A DNA stretch of 7,417 nt. It comes from an uncultured Bacteroidales bacterium (GTDB lineage Bacteria; Bacteroidota; Bacteroidia; Bacteroidales; UBA932). The stretch's first letter is position 1; the number at the start of each line of letters is the position of its first letter. The translations under genes were made by a program, and so were the position numbers. The notes under the pieces are model-generated. The model searched no databases, was not told the origin of the DNA, and saw only the letters and a list, made by a program, of their open reading frames with translations. Of the stretch, positions 1 through 7,151 are shown in pieces. Location: positions 1 through 7,417 of the forward strand of contig CAMOKK010000062.1 of assembly GCA_946617545.1 (NCBI GenBank). The letters run 5' to 3'.

Positions 1-56
1 ACCTTCCCCAGCCCCAGAGCTGGCGCGGCCAAACCATCGACGTTTTCACGGAATAG
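1..56 (+). CDS. 3' end of an upstream gene (partial, unidentified)
   Basis: The reading frame beginning at base 3 is open to a TAG at 54-56 and gives the C-terminal peptide LPQPQSWRGQTIDVFTE. Of the three + frames this one has the strongest G/C preference at third codon positions, matching the genes downstream. Its stop lies one base before the ATG of the rhamnosidase, the same tight packing seen at the other junctions. The alternating hydrophobic residues at the end would suit a final beta-strand of a secreted enzyme or binding protein, but that is a guess. Seventeen residues are too few to assign a family. A second frame ending in TGA at 59-61 (ATGA overlap) is possible, but its codon use fits less well. 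Confidence 0.6.
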   Translation, partial: LPQPQSWRGQTIDVFTE

Positions 57-57
57 T

Positions 58-2748
58 ATGAAAAAACCAATTTTCCTTGGGAAGGCCCTTCCCCTGTTGA
101 CAGCCCTGGCCACCTTGTTCTCCTGCGCCGGGCCGGCTCCCTCAAATCTTCGCACCGAACATCAGGAAGGCCCTGTCGTCGTGGACCCGGGAACGGCGCC
201 GCGCCTGAGCTGGACGGGTGAGACCAAGCAAAGCGCCAGGCAGATTCTGGTCTCGCTGTCGGCCGATTCTTTTAACGAAAGCCAACTTGTGTGGGATTCG
301 GGCAAGGTTGTTTCCCCGGAGTCTCACCTGGTCCCTTACGAAGGCCCCTCCCTGGAGCCGATGACAGACTATTACTGGAAGGTGAGAATCTGGGACGGCC
401 ACGACAAGGCATCGGCCTGGAGCAAGCCCTCCCGTATCACCACCGGACCGGCATCCGGCGCCTGGGAGGCCGAATGGATAGGAGCGCCCTGGCAGGCCGA
501 CGAGCGCGGGGCTTGGTATACCCGCTATCCCCTGTTCCGGAAAGAATTCCGGGTTGGGAACGGCCTTGCAAGCGCGAATCTCTTTATCTCCGGGCTGGGC
601 TATTTCGAAGCCCGGATCAACGGAGAAAAGGTGGGGGAAGACTTCTTTGTGCCCGGTTTCACGGATTATACCCTGAGGCCCTATCTGGCCGAGAGCCAGC
701 GAATCCCGCTGGACCCTGCCGTCACCGCCTACAGAACGCTGTACCTCGCCTATGACGTAAGCCAAATGCTGAAGGAAGGAGACAATGCCATCGGTGTAAC
801 CCTGGGCAACGGATACTTCCATACAAGGCCGATGGCTTTCGAAGACCCTTGCGAATCTTATGGCGTGCCGCGGCTGGTGGCACGGCTTGAACTGTGCTAT
901 AAGGACGGCCGCCGGGAAAGTATATGCACCGACACCTCCTGGAAGTCGGCCGAATCGGCCTATGTGTTCGGAGACCTCTGGGACGGCGAGGTATTTGACG
1001 CCAGGGAAGTTCACGCCGGCTGGGACCAGGCAGGGTTTGACGACTCCGCCTGGCCTTCGGCCGTTGTCAGAACGGCGCCGGACGGCCCTCTTACGGCCAA
1101 TATGGGCCCGGCCGACAGGGTTACGGAAAACCTTGCCCCCGTTTCATTTGAAAGGCTGGATGACGGCTCCTTCAAGGTGGACTTCGGCAAGGTGATTTCC
1201 GGTTGGATTGCCTTCCATGGAATACGCGGTGCCGCCGGTGACACCCTCACAGTTAATTACCTGGGCGAATACGCAAGCCCGCGTTGCCAGTATATATTTG
1301 CCGATGACAAGCCCGTGGAATGGCACCCCGGCTTTACCTGGTTCGTGTTCCGGGAGGCCGTCATCAGCGGCGTATCAGAGCTGTCGGCCAATCAGCTGAC
1401 GGCGCAGGCCGTCAATTCCCAAGTGAGGGTGAATTCGGAGTTCCGCTGTTCGAATCCCCTCTTTGAGAACATCCTTGAGCTGTTCCGGAGGGCCCAGCTG
1501 GACAACATGCACAGCGGTGTTGCATCGGACTGCCCCCACCGCGAACGTCTTCCGTATACCGGAGACGGAGAAGTGGCCCAGGCCGCCGTCCTGTCTTTCT
1601 TTGATGCGGCTTCGTTCTACAACAAGTGGATAGGAGAAATCACAGGCAGCCAGAACCCCGGCTCCGGGCATGTCCCCAACACGGCCCCATGGGAACCTAT
1701 GGGCGGTGGCGGGCCGGCATGGGGAGCGGCCATCTGCGTGATGCCGTGGGAGTTCTACCTGAGGTATGGAGACCGGAGAATCCTGGAGCAAAGCCTGGAA
1801 GGCATGAGGCGGTATGTGAACTATCTGGGCACTTGGGAAAGGGAAGACGGAACCATCTTTGTGCAGAAAACAACCCCGGACGGCAAAGCGAGTCTCTGGT
1901 ACAACCTGGGAGACTGGGTGCCCCCTTTCGGCAATCCGGACGAGTCTCTGGTACACTCTTTCTTCTATTGGCTCTGCGCACGCAACACCGCCCTGTCGGC
2001 AAAAGCGTTGGGAAACAAGGAGCTGGCAGCCGAAGCTTCCGGGATACAAAAGCGTATCTGGGAAGCCTTTCACAAACGCTTCTATGATGCGTCCCAAAAG
2101 TCTTACGGAGACTTTGGAAGCAATGTCTATGCCCTTTATATGGGCGTGCCCGGGGACAGGCTGGACGATGTCAGAAAGACCCTGCGGGAAGAGTTGGAAG
2201 TGACCCACAAGGGCCATCTGAATACCGGCTTCATCGCCACCCGGTATCTGTTCGAGACTTTATCCCTGAACGGCATGGGAGACCTCGCCTACACCATCAT
2301 GAACCAAAGGGATTATCCCTCTTACGGCTGGTGGATTGAACAGGGAGCCACCACCCTGTGGGAATCCTGGAACGGAGACGCCTCCCGGAACCATCCCATG
2401 TTCGGCGGTGCGCTTACCTGGTATTCCAGGATTCTTGCCGGCGTGGACACAGACCCCCAGGCTCCCGGCTTCAAACATGTGATTATAAGGCCCGTTCCTT
2501 CTCCGCAACTGTCCGATGTGTTCTATTCCACGGAAACTCCCTACGGAAAAATCAGCTCCCATGTGCGTCACGACGGGAACCATGTCACGCTTGAGGTGAA
2601 CATCCCTGCAGGAAGCACGGCCACAGTCTATGTTCCCAAGAGCATGGCACTCATGGCATCCGATCCCCTGTCAGATGACAGCTTCACCGTCTATGAAGCC
2701 GGACCGGGCCATCACGTATTTATTTCAGACAAGGAATCACTAAATTAG
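58..2748 (+). CDS. Alpha-L-rhamnosidase, GH78 family, lipoprotein
   Basis: Predicted exo-acting inverting glycosidase that releases terminal alpha-L-rhamnose from a glycan. It has 896 residues, a full length for the family. Residues 1-23 are a lipoprotein signal peptide (KK, hydrophobic core, lipobox LFSC with Cys23). By eye the layout is an Ig/FnIII-like segment (about 38-130, with YYWKVRIWD), the rhamnosidase N-terminal jelly-roll (about 170-340), a concanavalin-like domain (about 350-455), the (alpha/alpha)6 catalytic domain (about 458-800) and a C-terminal beta domain (from about 802). The GH78 signature DCPHRERLPYTGD is at 491-503. Asp491, Glu496 and Asp503 have the spacing of Asp567, Glu572 and Asp579 of Bacillus RhaB, Glu496 being the expected general acid. 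Glu769 in GATTLWE is the expected base. No surface-export-like acidic run follows Cys23 (AGPAPS), so it may face the periplasm. The ATG at 58 is chosen because the signal peptide begins there; the frame stays open upstream. The family call is firm, the substrate is not. Confidence 0.95.
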   Translation: MKKPIFLGKALPLLTALATLFSCAGPAPSNLRTEHQEGPVVVDPGTAPRLSWTGETKQSARQILVSLSADSFNESQLVWDSGKVVSPESHLVPYEGPSLEPMTDYYWKVRIWDGHDKASAWSKPSRITTGPASGAWEAEWIGAPWQADERGAWYTRYPLFRKEFRVGNGLASANLFISGLGYFEARINGEKVGEDFFVPGFTDYTLRPYLAESQRIPLDPAVTAYRTLYLAYDVSQMLKEGDNAIGVTLGNGYFHTRPMAFEDPCESYGVPRLVARLELCYKDGRRESICTDTSWKSAESAYVFGDLWDGEVFDAREVHAGWDQAGFDDSAWPSAVVRTAPDGPLTANMGPADRVTENLAPVSFERLDDGSFKVDFGKVISGWIAFHGIRGAAGDTLTVNYLGEYASPRCQYIFADDKPVEWHPGFTWFVFREAVISGVSELSANQLTAQAVNSQVRVNSEFRCSNPLFENILELFRRAQLDNMHSGVASDCPHRERLPYTGDGEVAQAAVLSFFDAASFYNKWIGEITGSQNPGSGHVPNTAPWEPMGGGGPAWGAAICVMPWEFYLRYGDRRILEQSLEGMRRYVNYLGTWEREDGTIFVQKTTPDGKASLWYNLGDWVPPFGNPDESLVHSFFYWLCARNTALSAKALGNKELAAEASGIQKRIWEAFHKRFYDASQKSYGDFGSNVYALYMGVPGDRLDDVRKTLREELEVTHKGHLNTGFIATRYLFETLSLNGMGDLAYTIMNQRDYPSYGWWIEQGATTLWESWNGDASRNHPMFGGALTWYSRILAGVDTDPQAPGFKHVIIRPVPSPQLSDVFYSTETPYGKISSHVRHDGNHVTLEVNIPAGSTATVYVPKSMALMASDPLSDDSFTVYEAGPGHHVFISDKESLN

Positions 2749-2770
2749 TAAACAATTGAATATCACGTCT

Positions 2771-4324
2771 ATGAAGAAGTTCCTTTTGGCCGCACTGGCC
2801 GCACTGCTCACGTTTGTCTCCTGCTCCAAACAGGAAGACCCCCGCGTTGTTATCATCACCTTTGACGGCCTGCGCTGGCAGGAGCTCTTTTCCGGGGCCG
2901 ATGAAGCCCTGGTGGGAGACCCCCGCTTTGTCAAGGACCCGGAGGCTTTGAAGGCCGCCTACTGGCGGGACACACCCGAGGCACGCCGGGAAGCCCTGAT
3001 GCCCTTCCTCTGGAGTTATGTCCCGGAGCACGGTTATTTTATCGGCAACCGCGACAAAGGCAGCCTCATGCGGGTGGCCAATGACAAGAACTTCTCCTAT
3101 CCCGGTTACAGCGAGATGTTCTGCGGCTGGCCGGACAACGAGCGCGTTGACAGCAACGACCCCGTTCCCAACCCCAACCGCAGCGTGCTGGAAGCGGCCA
3201 ACGCCGACCCTCGTTACAAGGGAAGCGTAATGATGCTCTCCTCCTGGGAGTCCATCCGCTTTGCCGTAAACAATGAGCGCGGCGGCTTCCCGGGCAGCAG
3301 CGCCCATGAGCCTCTTTACATAGATACGCCCATGGCCCGGGCCATTCAGGAAACCGACCGGATTCTCCCGGGCTTCGGCGGCGCCGAAAGGGCCGACCAT
3401 ATTACGGCCGAATTTGCCCTGGAAACCCTGCGGGAAGCCCATCCCAAGGTGTTTTATGTGGGTTTTGGAGACACGGATGAATATGCCCACGCCGGAGAGT
3501 ACGACCACTATCTGAACGCGGCCAACTGGACAGACACCTTCATCCGGCTGATAGTGGAAACCTGCGAGGCAGACCCCTTCTACAAAGGAAAGACCACCTA
3601 CCTCCTCACCTGTGACCACGGCCGCGGCCGCGGTGCACGCTTCCGGTCCCACGGGGCCGATACAAGGGGCTCCGAGCAAACCTGGTTCATCGCCTTCGGC
3701 AAAGGCGTGCCTGTGCTGGGAGAAACCGGGAACAACGGCGTTTTCTACACCAAGCAGCTGGCCGCCACCATCGCCGACATCCTGGGCATTGACTTTACCC
3801 CGGACAACGGAGAGAAGTGCCAGCCCTTCGACCCCGCCTACCATAAGGAGCCCCAGGCCCCCGTGGCCCTGGGCACCCTCGAAGCCGTGAAAGACGCCAA
3901 GCCCAAGGGGCAAGGTCTCCGCTACCGCTATGCGGAAGGAGATTTCATGAGCGTGGTCCCCGTGCTGAGCGCCCCTGTAAAGGCCCGCGGCGTTGCGCCC
4001 GTCCTTTCCACGGACATGAAACTTAGGGAAGACCACTTCGGCCTGGTTTTCAACGGCCTGGTCAAGGTGCCCGAGGATGGTCTGTACCTCCTTTCGCTGG
4101 CCTGTGACGACGGCTCCAAACTCTTCTGGAACGGGCAGCTTCTGTGGGACATCGACCAGGACGGCGGCGGTTTCAAGGAAGGCTGGTACCAGCTGAAAGC
4201 CGGCTATCACCGGATTGAACTCCAATATTTCGAGAATTACGGCGGAGAAAACATAGAGATAGGCCTTGCCGGGCCCGGCGTGGATGTGGAAAATCTCCCC
4301 GCAGACATGCTCTTCTATGAATAG
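2771..4324 (+). CDS. Alkaline-phosphatase-superfamily hydrolase with C-terminal PA14-like domain, lipoprotein
   Basis: Predicted exported metal-dependent phosphatase, phosphodiesterase or sulfatase-like enzyme of 517 residues. Residues 1-18 are a lipoprotein signal peptide (FVSC, Cys18), followed by SKQED, whose acidic pair could be a surface-export signal. The catalytic domain spans about 24-345. It shows the superfamily metal-site elements: ITFDGLRW (Asp32), GDTDEYAH (Asp234, Asp236, His240), TCDHGRG (Asp282, His283) and RSHG (His294). The nucleophile region is NFSYPGYSEMFCG (107-119). It is unusual: Asn107 occupies the place of the phosphodiesterase Thr, while Ser109 aligns with the sulfatase formylglycine position but lacks the CxPxR arginine. 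A linker leads to a PA14-like beta domain (about 382-517) with CDDGS and YFENY, closely matching the end of the next gene. The ATG at 2771 is preferred over an in-frame TTG at 2756 because it opens the signal peptide directly. The gene lies 22 bases after the rhamnosidase and overlaps the mannosidase gene by 8. The superfamily is clear, the reaction is not. Confidence 0.85.
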   Translation: MKKFLLAALAALLTFVSCSKQEDPRVVIITFDGLRWQELFSGADEALVGDPRFVKDPEALKAAYWRDTPEARREALMPFLWSYVPEHGYFIGNRDKGSLMRVANDKNFSYPGYSEMFCGWPDNERVDSNDPVPNPNRSVLEAANADPRYKGSVMMLSSWESIRFAVNNERGGFPGSSAHEPLYIDTPMARAIQETDRILPGFGGAERADHITAEFALETLREAHPKVFYVGFGDTDEYAHAGEYDHYLNAANWTDTFIRLIVETCEADPFYKGKTTYLLTCDHGRGRGARFRSHGADTRGSEQTWFIAFGKGVPVLGETGNNGVFYTKQLAATIADILGIDFTPDNGEKCQPFDPAYHKEPQAPVALGTLEAVKDAKPKGQGLRYRYAEGDFMSVVPVLSAPVKARGVAPVLSTDMKLREDHFGLVFNGLVKVPEDGLYLLSLACDDGSKLFWNGQLLWDIDQDGGGFKEGWYQLKAGYHRIELQYFENYGGENIEIGLAGPGVDVENLPADMLFYE

Positions 4325-7151
4325 GAAAAACCTGCTGCTGAGCCTTCTGTCGCTGGCCCTCCTCTCTTGCTCAGAGAAACGGGGGCCGGCAGATTTCGTT
4401 CAAGTATTCAACGGAACCGACCTGGCCGGAAACACTTATCCCGGAGCCACGGTGCCCTTCGGGGCCGTGCAGTTAAGCCCCGATACGGATGGGGAAAGCG
4501 CCTCCGGCTATCGCTACGCCCACACGCAGATTCTGGGCTTCAGCCATACCCACCTTTCGGGCACCGGCTGCCCGGATTTCGGAGATTTCCTGGTAACGCC
4601 GGGCATCGACAGTGTGGGGGCTCTGCCTCTTTCTCACCAGAACGAAAAGGCCTCTCCGGGCTACTACAAAGTCGTTTTCCCGGAGCAGGGCGTGTCGGCG
4701 GAACTCACCGCCTGGAACCATTCCGGTATGCACCGCTATACCTTCGCGGGACCGGGAAAACGCCTTGTACGGATTGACGCCCGGCACTCGGTGGGCGACT
4801 GGTGCCATCCCACGGAGGTGTCACTGGAACTGACCGGCCGGGAACTTGCAGGCTACCGGCAGGTGGACGGCTGGGCTTCGGGGCGCAGGATTTACCTCTC
4901 GGCCGCCTTTTCCGAGCGTTTTGAGGACGCTGTGGAAGAGGCTCCCGGCGTAATGCTGTTCTGCTTCCCGGAAGGGACGAAGGAAGTGACCCTCTGCGCC
5001 GGCCTTTCCGGCGTGGATGCCGAGGGCGCCAGGGCCAATCGCCTGGCCGAAATGTCCGATATCGACTTTGACAGCGCCGTCAAGCGGGCATCGGCCCGTT
5101 GGAACCAGGCCTTGAGCGCCATTGAAGTGAAGGGCGGCCCGGCCGATGTCTTTTACACCAACTTCTACCATACCTTCCTCACGCCCAACCGTTTGGAAGA
5201 TGGGGACGGCCGCTATCGGGACCAGGAAGACCGGGTGCGGAAGCTTCCCTCCGGCCGGCATTTTTATTCCACCCTTTCCCTCTGGGATACCTTCCGGGCC
5301 TGGCATCCGCTGCAAACGCTGTTAGACACCGCCATGGTGGCCGATATGGTGCGCAGTATGCTGGACGACTACGACTGCCGGGGGCAGCTTCCCGTCTGGC
5401 CGCTGGCCAGTGACGAAACCGGCTGCATGATAGGCTACCACAGCGTTTCCGTGATAGCCGACGCCTGGCTCCGCGGCATCCGCGATTTCGACGGCGAGAA
5501 GGCCCTGCAAGCCATGATTGTCTCTTCCAACAAGAACAACGCCAACGCCTCCGAACTCTACAATGCCTACGGCTACATCCCGGCCGACATGAAGATAGAA
5601 ACCGTGTCCCAGACCCTGGAGTTCTGCTATGACGACTGGTGCATTGCCCGCATGGCGGAAGCCCTGGGCCACGGAGACATCGCGGCGGAATATGACGCCC
5701 GCTCCCTCCGCTACCGGACCCTCTTCGACCCCGCCACCGGTTTTATGCGCGGCAAGAACACCGACGGAAACTGGACGGAACCCTTCGACCAGCTCAGCGG
5801 CTCCCGCGACTATACCGAGGCTACACCCTGGCATTACCGCTTCTTCATGCCGCACGACCTGGCCGGCATGGAGGCCCTGCTGGGTGGCCGGGAAGGCTTC
5901 TACGCCGCCCTGGATTCCCTGTTTACCTATACTCCGGAAAGCCAGAACGTGCTGGACGAGGGCATCGGCGGCATCCTGGGCCAGTACGCCCATGGCAATG
6001 AGCCCGGTCATCACATGCCCTGGCTGTTCCACTGGGCTGGCGCCCCTTCCCGTACGCAGGAAACCGTGCGCACCATCCTTACAGAAATGTACACCACCGC
6101 TCCGGACGGCCTCTGCGGCAACGAGGACTGCGGCCAGATGGGCGCCTGGTACGTTCTGGCAGCCTTGGGAATCTATCCCGTCTGCCCCGGAAGCGGCGAA
6201 TTCCAGCTCACGGCCCCGCTTTTCAAAGAGACCAGGCTGCATTTGGCGGGCGGCAACACGCTCACCATCCGGGCCGACAAGCCGCAGTATCCGTACATAG
6301 AAGAAGTCTGCCTGAACGGGAAACCCGTAAACCGGCACTTCGTCACCTACGATGAAATCATGGGCGGCGGAGAGCTGCGCTTCCGCCTGGCCCCCAAGCC
6401 TTCCCGCAAACGGGATGCGCTACCGGCACCCTACTCCCTTACGAAGGAGCCCTTGGTATCTCCTCCGGCCATTCTGGGACAGCTGATGCTTTTCCCGGAA
6501 AGCGCCGAGGTCCGGATGTTTTCCCGCACAGACGGAGCATCCATCCACTATACTTTGGACGGCAGCGAGCCCACGGAGGCCAGCCCCCTTTATACGCAGC
6601 CTTTCCAGGTGAGCCAGTCCTGCGTTCTCAAGGCGAAGGCGTTCAAGGAAGGCCTTCCTCCCTCTCCTGTGACCACCCGGACGGCGCACAAGCTGTTTTT
6701 CCACCCGGCCGAAAACCTTCACGGACTCCGGCCGGGGTGCCGATACACCTACCACACGGCCAACTTTGTGCTCATCGGCCAGATTGAAAGCGATCCTCCG
6801 GAGGCAGTCGGCGTCATGCTGGAACCTTCCATTGCAGGAGCGGCCGCCGAGGACCATTTTGCCTATGCCTTCACCGGCTTCATCGACATCCCCGAGAGCG
6901 GCATCTGGCACTTCCATACCACCAGTGACGACGGCAGTGCGCTGTACATCGACGGGGTGTGCGTGGTAAACAATGACGGCTCCCATTCCAAGAGCACAGT
7001 GGAAGGCAAACTGCCCCTGGAAAAAGGCCTGCATCCCTACAAGCTCCTCTACTTCGAAGACTATGAAGGCCAATCCCTCGAATGGGGCTGGAAGGCTCCG
7101 GGAAAGGCCGATTATACCCCCATCCCCTCTTCCAGACTGTTCTACAAATGA
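4317..7151 (+). CDS. GH92 alpha-mannosidase lipoprotein with CHB_HEX-like and PA14-like C-terminal domains
   Basis: Predicted calcium-dependent, inverting exo-alpha-mannosidase of 944 residues, longer than a bare GH92 enzyme because of two added modules. Residues 1-18 are a lipoprotein signal peptide (LLSC, Cys18). The N-terminal beta-sandwich domain (about 27-260) has VFNGTD, YPGATVPFGAVQLSPDT and HTHLSGTGCPDFGD. The (alpha/alpha)6 catalytic domain (about 265-695) has SLWDTFRAWHP (321-331), TLEFCYDDWCIARMA (433-447), YTEATPWHY (499-507), HGNEPGHHMPWLF (559-571) and GNEDCGQMGAWY (601-612). Glu501 is my best match for the general acid, and Asp604 for the region of the general base. Residues about 727-792 (SIHYTLDGSEPTEASPLY) look like a chitobiase/hexosaminidase C-terminal domain. 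Residues about 807-944 are PA14-like (TSDDGSALYIDG, YFEDY). The ATG at 4317 is used because an upstream in-frame ATG at 4266 would bury the signal peptide. The start overlaps the previous stop by 8 bases. Linkage preference (alpha-1,2/1,3/1,4/1,6) cannot be read from the sequence. Confidence 0.95.
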   Translation: MNRKNLLLSLLSLALLSCSEKRGPADFVQVFNGTDLAGNTYPGATVPFGAVQLSPDTDGESASGYRYAHTQILGFSHTHLSGTGCPDFGDFLVTPGIDSVGALPLSHQNEKASPGYYKVVFPEQGVSAELTAWNHSGMHRYTFAGPGKRLVRIDARHSVGDWCHPTEVSLELTGRELAGYRQVDGWASGRRIYLSAAFSERFEDAVEEAPGVMLFCFPEGTKEVTLCAGLSGVDAEGARANRLAEMSDIDFDSAVKRASARWNQALSAIEVKGGPADVFYTNFYHTFLTPNRLEDGDGRYRDQEDRVRKLPSGRHFYSTLSLWDTFRAWHPLQTLLDTAMVADMVRSMLDDYDCRGQLPVWPLASDETGCMIGYHSVSVIADAWLRGIRDFDGEKALQAMIVSSNKNNANASELYNAYGYIPADMKIETVSQTLEFCYDDWCIARMAEALGHGDIAAEYDARSLRYRTLFDPATGFMRGKNTDGNWTEPFDQLSGSRDYTEATPWHYRFFMPHDLAGMEALLGGREGFYAALDSLFTYTPESQNVLDEGIGGILGQYAHGNEPGHHMPWLFHWAGAPSRTQETVRTILTEMYTTAPDGLCGNEDCGQMGAWYVLAALGIYPVCPGSGEFQLTAPLFKETRLHLAGGNTLTIRADKPQYPYIEEVCLNGKPVNRHFVTYDEIMGGGELRFRLAPKPSRKRDALPAPYSLTKEPLVSPPAILGQLMLFPESAEVRMFSRTDGASIHYTLDGSEPTEASPLYTQPFQVSQSCVLKAKAFKEGLPPSPVTTRTAHKLFFHPAENLHGLRPGCRYTYHTANFVLIGQIESDPPEAVGVMLEPSIAGAAAEDHFAYAFTGFIDIPESGIWHFHTTSDDGSALYIDGVCVVNNDGSHSKSTVEGKLPLEKGLHPYKLLYFEDYEGQSLEWGWKAPGKADYTPIPSSRLFYK

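Noticed and set aside
8..23. Hairpin CCAGC/GCTGG
   Set aside because: It has five pairs, no T-run after it, and lies inside the end of the upstream reading frame, so it is not a terminator.
2756..2770. TTG start for the phosphatase-like gene, five codons upstream of the ATG
   Set aside because: The added residues MNITS precede a complete signal peptide that begins MKKF at the ATG, so the ATG at 2771 is the better start.
2789..2808. GGCCGCACT tandem pair in the signal peptide of the phosphatase-like protein
   Set aside because: It encodes the Ala/Leu-rich hydrophobic core LAALAAL and is explained by amino-acid composition.
3619..3633. GGCCGC repeat with a NotI-like palindrome
   Set aside because: It simply encodes the Gly-Arg-Gly-Arg stretch after the metal-binding Asp-His in the phosphatase-like protein, using the preferred codons.
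2720..4225. 501-residue open frame on the - strand opposite the phosphatase-like gene
   Set aside because: It has no recognisable domain and no signal or start context. It mirrors a GC-rich gene whose + strand product has clear superfamily motifs, and long antisense frames are expected with this codon bias.
4266..4316. Upstream ATG for the mannosidase
   Set aside because: It would put 17 residues encoded within the preceding gene ahead of the signal peptide MNRKNLLLSL and spoil the lipoprotein signal.
5322..6338. 338-residue open frame on the - strand opposite the mannosidase gene
   Set aside because: Its low-complexity Gly/Val/Ala-rich translation is typical of a shadow of GC-rich codons, and the + strand carries unmistakable GH92 motifs. 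The same applies to the - strand frames at 142-1014, 1375-2217 and 6420-7157.
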